64,000 nucleotides of DNA from assembly GCF_000518545.1 (NCBI RefSeq), contig NZ_JADU01000009.1:81304-145303 (forward strand), in the 5' to 3' direction. The notes below the pieces were generated by a model. That model did not search any database, had not been told where the DNA came from, and worked only from the letters and a program-made list of their open reading frames with translations. The DNA is from Hallella seregens ATCC 51272. Lineage in GTDB: Bacteria; Bacteroidota; Bacteroidia; Bacteroidales; Bacteroidaceae. This document shows positions 39,450 to 48,233 of this stretch, piece by piece. The translations under genes were made by a program, and so were the position numbers. How positions within the stretch are numbered: the stretch's first letter is position 1; the number at the start of each line of letters is the position of its first letter.

Positions 39450-41612
39450 TCAGGCTTCCTCCTCGGCGGCTTCGGCCTCGTGTTCGGCTATCAACTTCTG
39501 CTGCATGTCGTTGGGCACAAGCTCGTAGCTCGCAAACTTGGTGGTGAAGCTGGCCCTGCCGCCAGTGAGTGAGCTCAGTGCCACGCTGTAGTTGGCGAGT
39601 TCTTTCAACGGAATTTTGGCGGCAAGTTTCTGATAACCAGCCTCTGCATCCATGCCCATGATGATGGCACGGCGGCCCTGCAGGTCGCTCATCACGTCGC
39701 CCATATAGTCGGACGGCACATAGACTTCCAAGTCATAGATGGGCTCCAGTATCTTGGGGCCGGCGGCTTTAAAGGCATCCGAGAAAGCGTGTCGGGCCGC
39801 CAACGTGAACGAGAGCTCGTTGGAGTCCACGGGGTGCATCTTTCCATCGAACACCACGACACGCACATCACGGGCATAGCTGCCCGTGAGGGGGCCGCGT
39901 TCCATACAGTCCATCACGCCCTTGAGGATGGCAGGCATGAACCGAAGGTCGATGGCACCACCCACCACAGAGTTGATAAACACCAGCTTGCCGCCCCAAG
40001 GCAGGTCTTTTTCCTCCCTCGACTTGATGTTCATCTTGAACTCCTGGCCGTTAAAACTATAGGATGTGGGGTCGGGCATACCCTCGGCGTAAGGCTCCAC
40101 AATGAGGTGTACCTCGCCGAACTGACCGGCGCCGCCGCTCTGTTTCTTATGGCGATACTCCGCCTTAGCTTTCTTGGTGATGGTCTCGCGATAGGGAATC
40201 TTCGGCTCGCCAAAGGTCACGGCCAGCTTCTCGTTGTTCTCCAGCCGCCACTTCAGCGTGCGCAAATGGAACTCTCCCTGTCCGTGCACGATGGTCTGAC
40301 GCAGTTCCTTGCTCTGCTCCACCACCCACGTGGGGTCTTCCTGGCGCATCTTCAGCAGGGCGGCCATCAGCTTCTCCATGTCCTGTGGACTGTTCGACTT
40401 GATGGCACGACTGTATTTCGAGTTAGGATATTTGATAAAATCAAATCGGTCTTCGGCTCCCTTGCCGTTCAGGGTATTGCCTGTCTTCACGTCTTTCAGC
40501 TTCACCGTGCAGCCGATGTCGCCGGCATTGAGCTGGTCCACAGGCAGCCGGTTGGCGCCGGCACAGGCATAAATCTGGCCCAGCCGCTCCTTGGAGCCAC
40601 GGTCGGCATTGCTCAGATCGTCGCCCGACCTCACGCTGCCGCTCATCACCTTGAAGTACGACACCTCGCCGATATGGGGTTCCATACCGGTCTTGAAGAA
40701 GTAAAGGCGTTCCACACCGTTGCTCTCGGGAGCCACTTCCTCGCCCCGGGTATTGCGCACTCGCGGCATTTCGCTCACGAAAGGCACCACATTGCCCAGA
40801 AATTCCATGAGTCGCTGCACGCCCATGTCCTTGTGGGCATCCACGCAGAATACGGGGAAGATGCTGCGGGTCACGAGTCCTTTGCGGATGCCCTCGCGCA
40901 TCTCGTTTTCCGAAAGCGCCTCTTCCTCAAAGAATTTCTCCATCAGCGCATCGTCGTTTTCGGCGGCCGCCTCTACGAGAGCCTTGTGCAATTCCATGGC
41001 CTTGTCCATCTCCTCGGCGGGGATTTCCTCGCGCTTGGGCTCGCCACCATCGGGTCCCCAGGAAAGTTTCTTCATGATAAGCACGTCTATAAGGCTGTGG
41101 AAACCCGGCCCGGTCTCCAGCGGATATTGTATCTGCACGCACTTAGGGCCGTAAATCTCCTGCATCGTAGAGATGATATTGTCATAGTCGCACTTCTCGG
41201 AATCGAGTTGATTGATGAGGAAGATGACCGGTTTCTTGAGCTTTTCAGTATATCTGAAGCAGTTCTGCGTACCCACTTCGGGGCCATACTGGCCGTTGAT
41301 GAGTATCACTGCCTGGTCAGTTACATTGAGCGAAGTGATGGCACCGCCCACAAAATCGTCCGAGCCGGGACAATCAATAATGTTCAGCTTCTTGTTGTTC
41401 CACTCAACATGGAAGACCGTCGGGAATACCGAATAGCCATATTCCAACTCCACGGGGAAGTAGTCGCTCACGGTGTTCTTGCCCTCGATGGAGCCACGAC
41501 GCTTGATGATGCCGGCTTCGTAAAGCATACTCTCGGCAAGAGTGGTCTTGCCGCTACCCGCACTGCCCAGCAAGGCAATGTTTTTGATTTCGTCTGTCTG
41601 ATATACTCTCAT
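39450..41612 (-). CDS. fusA2: EF-G paralogue EF-G2 with altered GTPase site
   Basis: A 720-residue elongation-factor-G-like translocase. The G1 loop GSAGSGKT is intact (16-23), but the G3/switch II motif reads DCPGSDDF (80-87): Ser84 stands where EF-G has the catalytic His of DTPGHVDF. Domains II to V follow, including SGGAGQFGEVHLIVEP (domain IV) and a C-terminal Glu/Ala-rich tail. It corresponds to the Bacteroides EF-G2 that has been reported to translocate ribosomes without GTP hydrolysis during carbon starvation. The canonical fusA must lie elsewhere. It is monocistronic with a weak TATCTTTA box about 75 bases upstream. Confidence 0.9.
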   Translation of the reverse strand: MRVYQTDEIKNIALLGSAGSGKTTLAESMLYEAGIIKRRGSIEGKNTVSDYFPVELEYGYSVFPTVFHVEWNNKKLNIIDCPGSDDFVGGAITSLNVTDQAVILINGQYGPEVGTQNCFRYTEKLKKPVIFLINQLDSEKCDYDNIISTMQEIYGPKCVQIQYPLETGPGFHSLIDVLIMKKLSWGPDGGEPKREEIPAEEMDKAMELHKALVEAAAENDDALMEKFFEEEALSENEMREGIRKGLVTRSIFPVFCVDAHKDMGVQRLMEFLGNVVPFVSEMPRVRNTRGEEVAPESNGVERLYFFKTGMEPHIGEVSYFKVMSGSVRSGDDLSNADRGSKERLGQIYACAGANRLPVDQLNAGDIGCTVKLKDVKTGNTLNGKGAEDRFDFIKYPNSKYSRAIKSNSPQDMEKLMAALLKMRQEDPTWVVEQSKELRQTIVHGQGEFHLRTLKWRLENNEKLAVTFGEPKIPYRETITKKAKAEYRHKKQSGGAGQFGEVHLIVEPYAEGMPDPTSYSFNGQEFKMNIKSREEKDLPWGGKLVFINSVVGGAIDLRFMPAILKGVMDCMERGPLTGSYARDVRVVVFDGKMHPVDSNELSFTLAARHAFSDAFKAAGPKILEPIYDLEVYVPSDYMGDVMSDLQGRRAIIMGMDAEAGYQKLAAKIPLKELANYSVALSSLTGGRASFTTKFASYELVPNDMQQKLIAEHEAEAAEEEA

Positions 41613-41758
41613 ATCAAAAGATTTAAGTTGTTAGTAATGTATAAGTGTCTTGTTAAGGTTAGGAGCCGTCGTCTCCAAAACGTTGCTAAAGATAGGCAAA
41701 AAACAAATAGGCTCCAAAAGAAAGCCCCGGGAAACCGGCTTATTTTAAAACTTCTTAG

Positions 41759-41766
41759 TACTTTTG
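41759..41766 (+). promoter_or_regulatory. -7 box TACTTTTG for hemW
   Basis: TAnnTTTG match 30 bases upstream of the ATG at 41797; it overlaps and excludes the Met at 41764. Confidence 0.65.
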
Positions 41767-41796
41767 TGCGCTCGGAACCATCAATCCACGTTTCTT

Positions 41797-42894
41797 ATGG
41801 CAGGCCTTTACATCCATATTCCTTTCTGTGCGAGCCGCTGCATCTACTGCGGGTTCTACTCCACCACGCTCCCCGGGCTGCGCGACCGCTATGTAGAGGC
41901 TCTGTGCCGCGAGATGGAGTTGCGCCCCGAACGCCCCGAGCTCTCCACAATCTACCTCGGCGGCGGCACGCCAAGCCAGCTCACGCCCGCCCAACTCGAC
42001 CGATTGTTCTCCTATATATATAAGGTGTACCCTGTGCGAGCCGGCGCCGAGGTGACGATGGAGTGCAATCCCGACGATATTCCGGAGGGGCTGCCCCGCC
42101 ATCTGCCCGTCAACCGGGTGAGCATGGGGGCCCAGACTTTCGACGACGGACGGCTGCACTTCCTCCGTCGACGCCACACAGCGACCGAGGTGGACCGGGC
42201 AGTCGATGCCCTGCGCCGGCAAGGCATCAACAATATCAGCATCGATCTGATGTTCGGATTTCCGGGAGAGACCCTGGACGACTGGCAACACGACCTCACT
42301 CATGCCCTGCACTTGCAGCCCGAGCACCTGTCAGCCTACAGCTTGATGTACGAGGAGGGCACGCCGCTCCACGGGTTGTTGGCGAAAAAGAAAGTGGAAG
42401 AAATCAGCGAGGAACTGAGCCTCACCATGTACGACACGCTTGTCGACCGGCTCACCGCCGCCGGCTACGAGCACTACGAAATCAGCAATTTCGCCCGGCC
42501 GGGCTTCCGCAGCCGCCACAATTCGAGCTACTGGCAGGGCGTTCCCTACATCGGGCTGGGGGCTGCGGCCCACTCCTACGCCATCGACACCCGCCAATGG
42601 AACGTGGCCGACGTGCTGCAATACATCCGTGCCATCGAACAAGGCCGGCTGCCCAGCGAAACCGAGCAGCTGGACGACAATACGAAATACGACGAATTGG
42701 TCATGACCCGCCTGCGCACCAGCGAGGGCATTGCCCTCGAAGAGCTCGCCCCCGCCTACCGAGACTACCTGCTACGAAACGCGCAGGACTACCTGAACCG
42801 CAGCCTGCTACGCCTCGAAGACGGACGGCTACGCCTCACCCGCGCCGGCATCAGCATCAGCAACACCGTCATGAGCAACCTGATGCACGACTAA
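41797..42894 (+). CDS. hemW: Radical SAM heme chaperone HemW
   Basis: A 365-residue HemN/HemW-family protein. Starts MAGLYIHIPFCASRCIYCGFYS with the radical-SAM CxxxCxxC cluster motif, then YLGGGTPSQL, the MECNPDD strand, RVSMGAQTFDD, DLMFGFPGET, and RHNSSYWQGVPYIGLGAAAHSY. The HNxxYW motif is typical of HemW, a heme carrier, rather than coproporphyrinogen dehydrogenase HemN. Its stop overlaps by 3 bases the stop of the converging membrane-protein gene. Confidence 0.9.
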   Translation: MAGLYIHIPFCASRCIYCGFYSTTLPGLRDRYVEALCREMELRPERPELSTIYLGGGTPSQLTPAQLDRLFSYIYKVYPVRAGAEVTMECNPDDIPEGLPRHLPVNRVSMGAQTFDDGRLHFLRRRHTATEVDRAVDALRRQGINNISIDLMFGFPGETLDDWQHDLTHALHLQPEHLSAYSLMYEEGTPLHGLLAKKKVEEISEELSLTMYDTLVDRLTAAGYEHYEISNFARPGFRSRHNSSYWQGVPYIGLGAAAHSYAIDTRQWNVADVLQYIRAIEQGRLPSETEQLDDNTKYDELVMTRLRTSEGIALEELAPAYRDYLLRNAQDYLNRSLLRLEDGRLRLTRAGISISNTVMSNLMHD

Positions 42895-43274
42895 CCACGC
42901 CCCACCATCTGCTCCAATCCCTCAATGCCCTGCTCCTGATACACGCGGTAGAAGTGCCGTTTGATGTCGGCATTGATGTCCACAATGCTCCGCTTGCCCG
43001 TCACGTAGGGCTTCACAAACATGGTCAGCACGAAGGCCGCCGCGCCTACGCCCAGCCCAGCCAGCAAGTTGACCATCTCGTTGTGCAGCCATCCAGCGTT
43101 CATAAAGCCCACCGTCGCCGTCACGGGCAGCACAAACAGCAACCAGTCGCCGGCCGTGTTCATCTTTCCATTGTTCTCGCGCTCCTCGCGCAGCTGCAAC
43201 GGTGCACAGCGCAACAGCTGGGCTTCATGGGCCCGCCAATAAGTCTCGAACTCGCCGTCAAATTGTTTGTCCAT
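42891..43274 (-). CDS. Membrane protein of unknown function (127 aa)
   Basis: Start MDKQFDGEFETYWRAHEAQLLRCAPLQLREER at 43274, chosen because the longer frame would cross a -7 box at 43311-43318. An N-terminal helical cytosolic segment is followed by two hydrophobic helices (about 44-61 and 68-88) and a basic C-terminal region (VTGKRSIVDINADIKRHFYRVYQEQGIEGLEQM). No known family recognised; similar small proteins occur in Bacteroidales. Confidence 0.65.
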   Translation of the reverse strand: MDKQFDGEFETYWRAHEAQLLRCAPLQLREERENNGKMNTAGDWLLFVLPVTATVGFMNAGWLHNEMVNLLAGLGVGAAAFVLTMFVKPYVTGKRSIVDINADIKRHFYRVYQEQGIEGLEQMVGRG

Positions 43275-43310
43275 CGTTGTCGTCTCTTGGGTTTTCTGAT
43301 GTTCTGCCCG

Positions 43311-43318
43311 CAAAGATA
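43311..43318 (-). promoter_or_regulatory. -7 box TATCTTTG for the 127-aa membrane protein
   Basis: Minus-strand TAnnTTTG, 37 bases upstream of the start; back to back with the tcdA box 14 bases away. Confidence 0.65.
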
Positions 43319-43331
43319 GGAAAAATTTAAG

Positions 43332-43339
43332 TAACTTTG
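43332..43339 (+). promoter_or_regulatory. -7 box TAACTTTG for tcdA
   Basis: TAnnTTTG match 26 bases upstream of the ATG at 43366. Confidence 0.65.
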
Positions 43340-43365
43340 CAGCCCAAAAGACCAAAATACAGGAT

Positions 43366-44139
43366 ATGCAAGATCAATTCTCCCGCACCCGCATGCTACT
43401 GGGTCAGCCCGCCATGGACACGCTCGGCCGTGCACGGGTGGCCGTCTTCGGCGTGGGCGGCGTGGGCGGCTATGCCGTCGAGGCACTGGCACGCAGCGGT
43501 GTGGGCGGGCTCACCCTTGTCGACAACGACCGCGTGTGCCTCTCCAACCTGAACCGGCAGCTCCATGCCCTGCTCTCCACCGTGGGCAAATACAAGGTGG
43601 ACGTGGCCGCCGACCGTGTGCACGACATCAATCCCCACTGCATCGTTTGCAAATGCCAAATGTTCTACCTGCCGCAGAATGCCAATTCCATCGACCTCTC
43701 GCAGTTCGACTACGTGGCCGACTGCATCGACACGGTGTCGGCCAAGCTCGAACTCATCCGTCGTTGCCACGAGCTCCACGTGCCCATCATCTCGAGTATG
43801 GGCGCCGCCAACAAGCTCGACCCCACGGGATTCCGTGTCACCGACATCAACAAGACACAGATGGACCCGCTGGCCAAGGTCATTCGCAAGAAGCTGCGCA
43901 AGCTCGGCATCCCACGCCTCAAGGTGGTCTACAGCGAGGAGGAGCCGCTCACGCCCATCCATGACGAGGCCGACTCCTGCCCGTCGCCCTGCGACTGCCC
44001 CGACCAGGGCCTACCCACGAGCAGCGGCCGCCGCAGCATTCCGGCCAGCAACGCCTTTGTTCCCGCCGCCGCCGGCCTCATCGTCGCCGGAGAAGTGGTG
44101 AAAGACCTGCTCCGGCAGGCGGGAACAATGCGGGGATGA
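43366..44139 (+). CDS. tcdA: tRNA threonylcarbamoyladenosine dehydratase TcdA
   Basis: E1-like ThiF/MoeB-fold enzyme that cyclises t6A37 to ct6A in tRNAs reading ANN codons. The 257-residue protein has the nucleotide loop GVGGVGGYAVEALARSGVG, DNDRVCLSNLNRQ, DCIDTVSAKLELI, and SSMGAANKLDPTGFRVTDINKT, the TcdA-specific stretch. Length is near the E. coli enzyme (268). It stands alone and ends in a 16-bp perfect hairpin. Confidence 0.92.
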   Translation: MQDQFSRTRMLLGQPAMDTLGRARVAVFGVGGVGGYAVEALARSGVGGLTLVDNDRVCLSNLNRQLHALLSTVGKYKVDVAADRVHDINPHCIVCKCQMFYLPQNANSIDLSQFDYVADCIDTVSAKLELIRRCHELHVPIISSMGAANKLDPTGFRVTDINKTQMDPLAKVIRKKLRKLGIPRLKVVYSEEEPLTPIHDEADSCPSPCDCPDQGLPTSSGRRSIPASNAFVPAAAGLIVAGEVVKDLLRQAGTMRG

Positions 44140-44146
44140 CAGTTAA

Positions 44147-44182
44147 GGAGTTAGGGAGTTAAATCCTTAACTCCCTAACTCC
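44147..44182. terminator. GGAGTTA inverted repeat used as terminator between tcdA and gltA
   Basis: Perfect 16-bp arms (44147-44162 and 44167-44182) with loop ATCC. The arms are made of GGAGTTA words of the repeat family seen at 23771, 45560 and 57736, so this copy has folded into a hairpin between two converging genes. Confidence 0.75.
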
Positions 44183-44193
44183 ACAGACAAAAT

Positions 44194-45540
44194 CTACCTG
44201 TCCTTAATCGCCACATACGCCTTCGGCGTGAGGATATTCTTGTAGGCGGGGCGGATGATGCGCCGGCTCTCGAAGTTGAGTTCCTCGATGCGGTGGGCCG
44301 TCCAGCCCACAATGCGGGCCATGGCAAAGATAGGCGTATAGATTTCCTGCGGCAATCCAATCATCTCATAGATGAAGCCGCTGTAGAAATCGAGGTTGGC
44401 ACAGATGGGTTTCTTCGACTGCCGGAAGGCCGACACGCACTTCACGCCCTCCTCCTCGATGAGTTTCAAGAACTCGTATTCCTTTTCGCGTCCTTTCTCA
44501 CGGGCCAGTTCGCCGGCGAGCCGCTTCAGTTCTTCGGCGCGCGGGTCGCTCACGGTGTAGACGGCATGGCCGATGCCATAGATGAGTCCCGACTTGTCGT
44601 AGGCCTCTTTGTTGAGCATGCGCAACAGGTAGGTGTCTATCTCGTCTATGTTGGTCCAGTCGGAGATGGCCTCTTTCAGGTGGTGGAACATGTTGATGGC
44701 CTTGATATTGGCACCGCCGTGGAGCGGACCTTTCAGCGAACCGATGCCCGCAGCAATGCTCGAGTAGGTGTCGGTGCGGGTCGAAGAGGTGACGCGCACG
44801 GTGAACGTCGAGTTGTTACCGCCGCCGTGCTCGGCCTGGATGATGAGCAACAGGTCGAGCATGCGTGCGTCCAGTTCCGTGTAGTTGCCCTCCTTGAGCA
44901 TGTAGAGGAAGTTCTCGGCAATGGTCTTGTTCTCGCGAGGATGGCGTATGTTCAGGCTGCGGCCCTGCACCGTGTGCCGGTAAATGTTGTAAGCGTAGGC
45001 AATGATGGTGGGAAACCGGGCGATGAGCTCGATGGACTGGCGCATCAGGTTGTCGCGCGAGATGTCATCGGGATTGGGGTCAAAGGTGTACATCTCCAGC
45101 ACGCAGCGTGCCAGAATGTTCATGATGTTCGAGCCTTCCAGGTCTATGATGTGCACGATGGTGCGGTGGTCGAGCGGCATGTTCTCGTTGATGAGCTCCT
45201 CAAAGGCCGCCAGCTCCTCCTGGTCGGGCAGCTTGCCCGAGAGCACCAGATAGGCAATCTCCTCAAAGCCGAACCGTTTCTCCTGCAACAGCGGCGACAC
45301 CAGCGTGTCCAATTCGTAGCCGCGGTAGTAGAGTTGTCCGCGGCAGGGCTGCAGCTTGCCGTCGTCGTCGCGTTCGTAACCCACCACGTTGCCGATGTTG
45401 GTCAGGCCCACCAGCACGCCGGAGCCGTCGTCATTGCGCAGTCCGCGCTTCACGCCGTACTGCTGAAAAGCCTCACGTGGTATCTTGCACGAGTTCTTCA
45501 CCTCGTCGCTCAGTTTGTAAATCAGATATTCTTTCTTCAT
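44194..45540 (-). CDS. gltA: Citrate synthase
   Basis: Condenses oxaloacetate and acetyl-CoA to citrate. The 448-residue protein has the catalytic His in AEHGGGNNS, the second His in YGIGHAVYT and the Asp in ANLDFYSGFIY, plus LYYRGYELD near residue 70 and the SLKGPLHGGAN segment. It follows aconitase by 117 bases in one operon; no isocitrate dehydrogenase gene lies between them, unlike the acn-icd-gltA order I know from Bacteroides. Confidence 0.95.
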   Translation of the reverse strand: MKKEYLIYKLSDEVKNSCKIPREAFQQYGVKRGLRNDDGSGVLVGLTNIGNVVGYERDDDGKLQPCRGQLYYRGYELDTLVSPLLQEKRFGFEEIAYLVLSGKLPDQEELAAFEELINENMPLDHRTIVHIIDLEGSNIMNILARCVLEMYTFDPNPDDISRDNLMRQSIELIARFPTIIAYAYNIYRHTVQGRSLNIRHPRENKTIAENFLYMLKEGNYTELDARMLDLLLIIQAEHGGGNNSTFTVRVTSSTRTDTYSSIAAGIGSLKGPLHGGANIKAINMFHHLKEAISDWTNIDEIDTYLLRMLNKEAYDKSGLIYGIGHAVYTVSDPRAEELKRLAGELAREKGREKEYEFLKLIEEEGVKCVSAFRQSKKPICANLDFYSGFIYEMIGLPQEIYTPIFAMARIVGWTAHRIEELNFESRRIIRPAYKNILTPKAYVAIKDR

Positions 45541-45554
45541 TGTCGGTTCGATGT

Positions 45555-45657
45555 TTTACGAGGAGTGAAGGAGGGATGGAGGGATGGAGTTAAGACATTT
45601 ATCTTCACTCCATCACTCCTTACTCCCCTAACTCCTTTAAATCCTTAACTCCAAAGT
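45555..45657. repeat. GGAGTTA/GGGATGGA repeat cluster between acn and gltA
   Basis: The gap contains GGAGTGAAGGAGGGATGGAGGGATGGAGTTAAGACATTT followed by several ACTCC/TAACTCC words on the other strand (given here in pieces: GGAGTGAAGGAG, GGATGGAG twice, GGAGTTAAGACATTT, then CACTCCATCACTCC and CCTAACTCC). The two halves are partly complementary and could fold. Confidence 0.6.
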
Positions 45658-47958
45658 TCAACGCTCCATGGAGGAGAAGTTCAGTGCAGAGCCTGCCCTG
45701 AACCAGTTGATTTGCGTCTCGTTGTACGTGTGGGCGGCTTTCAGCCGCTCCTGCGAGCCGTCACGGTGGTGCAGCGTCACGTCGAGGAGCGAGCCCGGGG
45801 CCATGTCGGCCAGCCCCGTCACGTCGATGCGGTCGTTCTCCTGCACGCGGTCGTAGTCGGCCTTGTCCACAAAGGTGAGGGCCAGCATGCCCTGTTTCTT
45901 CAGGTTGGTCTCGTGGATGCGGGCGAAGCTCTTGGCCAGGATGACGCGCACGTTGAGGTAGCGCGGCTCCATGGCCGCGTGCTCGCGCGAGGATCCCTCG
46001 CCATAGTTGTCCTCGGCCACCACGATACTCGGCATGGCATGGGCCTTGTAGTCCTTGGCTGCGGCCGACACCTCTTTATATTGTCCGTCCAGCTGGTCCT
46101 TCACCCGGTTGCTCTCGCCGTTGAAAGCATTCACCGCCCCCATGAGCAGATTGTCCGAAATGTTCTGCAGATGCCCGCGGAACCTGAGCCACGGGCCGGC
46201 CATCGAGATATGGTCGGTGGTGCACTTGCCCTGCGTCTTGATGAGCAGCGGCATGCCCGCAAGCTCTTTCCCGTCCCAGGGGGCAAAGGGTTCGAGGCGT
46301 TGCAACCGGTTGGAGTCCGGGGCTATCTCCACGGCGATGTCGCGATGGTCGCCCGACGGCCTGACGAAGAGCCCCTCCCGTTCCAGCACCTCCACGCCCG
46401 TGAGCGTCTCGTCGGCCCCGGCACGGAAGCCGCGCGGCGGGAAGTCGAAGCCTCGCGGTTCGTCGAGCATCACGCTGTGGCCCGCCTCATCGGTCAGCGC
46501 ATCGGTGGCGGGGTCGAAGTCCAGCCAGCCCGCGATGGCCTGTGCCACCGTGATTTCGGGCGACCCGATGAAGGCGTAGGTGTTGGGATTGCCGTCGGCC
46601 CGCCGGCGGAAGTTGCGGTTGAACGAGGTCACGATGGCGTTCTTGCGCTCCGCATCGTCGGTATGCCGCTTCCACTGCCCGATGCAGGGGCCGCAGGCAT
46701 TGGTCATGATGAGGGCGCCGATGCGCCTGAAGTCGTCGAGCAGTCCGTCGCGCTCGGCTGTGTAGCGTATCTGTTCCGACCCGGGATTGATGATGAGCTG
46801 CCCACGCACGGGGATGTGCTTCTCGGCTGCCTGACGGGCCACCGAGGCGGCACGGGCCAGATCTTGGTACGACGAGTTGGTGCACGAGCCCACCAGCCCC
46901 ACCTCCACCGTCATGGGGTATCCGGCTGCCGGGCCCTTGGCCTTCATCTGCGAGAGGGGCGTGGCGGCGTCGGGCGTGAAAGGGCCGTTCAGATGAGGCT
47001 CCACCTCCGAGAGGTCAATGTGGATCACCCGGTCGTAGAAGCGTTCGGGATTGGCCGTCACAGCTTCGTCGGCCCGCAGCTCGTCGGCCACCCCACACGC
47101 CATCGTGGCAATCTCCTGGCGGTCGGTGCGCCGCAGGTATTCCCCGGTGTTGTCGTCGAAGGGAAAGAGCGAGCACGTGGCTCCCAGCTCGGCGCCCATG
47201 TTGCAGATGGTGGCGCGGCCCGTGGCCGAGAGCGTCTGCACGCCCTCGCCGAAGTATTCGAGTATGGCGTTCGTGCCACCCTTCACGGTGAGCATGCCCA
47301 GTATTTTCAGTATCACGTCCTTGGGCGCGGCCCAGCCCGAGAGGCGGCCCGTGAGACACACGCCGATGAGCCGTGGCATTCTGAGCTCCCAGGGCTGTGC
47401 CGTGAGCACGTCGACGGCATCGGCGCCACCCACGCCCACGGCTACCATGCCCAGGCCGCCGGCATTGGGCGTATGGGAATCCGTGCCCACCATCATGCCG
47501 CCGGGGAAGGCGTAGTTCTCGAGCACCACCTGATGGATGATGCCCGCTCCGGGCGCCCAGAAGCCGATGCGGTACTTGGCCGACACCGAGCGCAGGAAGT
47601 CGTAAACCTCCCGATTCTGCCTGCGGGCCGCGGGCAGGTCGTGCTCCGCCCCCTCGTCGGCCAGTATCAGGTGGTCGCAATGCACGCTGGCGGGCACGGC
47701 CACGCGGTCCTTGCCCGCGTTCATGAACTGTAACAGGGCCATCTGCGCCGTGGCGTCCTGCATGGCCACGCGGTCGGGCCGGAAGTTTACATAGGCCTCG
47801 CCCCGGCTGAAGGGGCGCAGCTCGCGAGGGTCGTAGAGATGGGCGTACAGCACTTTCTCGGCATAGGTCAGCGGGCGACGCAATGCCTGGCGGGCGGCCT
47901 CCACCCGACTGGCATAGGTGGCATAGAATTGTTGCAACATGTCTCGGTCCAGTATCAT
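45658..47958 (-). CDS. acn: Aconitate hydratase
   Basis: Isomerises citrate to isocitrate with a [4Fe-4S] cluster. The 766-residue protein is of the mitochondrial-like type: cluster Cys residues in [10 protein letters not shown] and [10 protein letters not shown], substrate loops [34 protein letters not shown], and the swivel domain with [14 protein letters not shown]. It is the first gene of the acn-gltA operon. The pair gives citrate and isocitrate; the downstream enzyme of the oxidative branch is absent from this locus. Confidence 0.96.
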   Translation of the reverse strand: MILDRDMLQQFYATYASRVEAARQALRRPLTYAEKVLYAHLYDPRELRPFSRGEAYVNFRPDRVAMQDATAQMALLQFMNAGKDRVAVPASVHCDHLILADEGAEHDLPAARRQNREVYDFLRSVSAKYRIGFWAPGAGIIHQVVLENYAFPGGMMVGTDSHTPNAGGLGMVAVGVGGADAVDVLTAQPWELRMPRLIGVCLTGRLSGWAAPKDVILKILGMLTVKGGTNAILEYFGEGVQTLSATGRATICNMGAELGATCSLFPFDDNTGEYLRRTDRQEIATMACGVADELRADEAVTANPERFYDRVIHIDLSEVEPHLNGPFTPDAATPLSQMKAKGPAAGYPMTVEVGLVGSCTNSSYQDLARAASVARQAAEKHIPVRGQLIINPGSEQIRYTAERDGLLDDFRRIGALIMTNACGPCIGQWKRHTDDAERKNAIVTSFNRNFRRRADGNPNTYAFIGSPEITVAQAIAGWLDFDPATDALTDEAGHSVMLDEPRGFDFPPRGFRAGADETLTGVEVLEREGLFVRPSGDHRDIAVEIAPDSNRLQRLEPFAPWDGKELAGMPLLIKTQGKCTTDHISMAGPWLRFRGHLQNISDNLLMGAVNAFNGESNRVKDQLDGQYKEVSAAAKDYKAHAMPSIVVAEDNYGEGSSREHAAMEPRYLNVRVILAKSFARIHETNLKKQGMLALTFVDKADYDRVQENDRIDVTGLADMAPGSLLDVTLHHRDGSQERLKAAHTYNETQINWFRAGSALNFSSMER

Positions 47959-47987
47959 CTTGTCCTACTTAAATGTTTAATGCTTTG

Positions 47988-47995
47988 CAAAAGTA
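47988..47995 (-). promoter_or_regulatory. -7 box TACTTTTG for acn-gltA
   Basis: Minus-strand TAnnTTTG 29 bases upstream of the acn start. Confidence 0.65.
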
Positions 47996-48168
47996 CGAAA
48001 AATAATCCAAATTGTTACCGCTAACGGGAAATATTTATCAAATTGCAAGCATATTTTAGATTTATCCAAGTTTTAAGCAACTTCTCCTGCGCAGTCTCCG
48101 CATAGGTTTCACGCCGCCGTCGCATCGAAAAAACGGGATGCGCCGCCGCGCGTCTGCCGTTTTTTTCG

Positions 48169-48176
48169 TAAGTTTG
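48169..48176 (+). promoter_or_regulatory. -7 box TAAGTTTG for the GH30 gene
   Basis: TAnnTTTG match 57 bases upstream of the ATG at 48234. The surrounding 48100-48200 is GC-rich and vaguely like the 22-bp arrays but too irregular to call. Confidence 0.55.
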
Positions 48177-48233
48177 TCGCCGTAATCGCATGCCTCCCAT
48201 CGCGCGGAGGCTTCACTCCAAAACAAAAAGAAG

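Noticed and set aside
48090..48230. Fifth 22-bp array upstream of the GH30 gene
   Set aside because: GCCGCCGTCGC and GCCGTAATCGC words are present, but spacing is irregular and fewer than two good units align.
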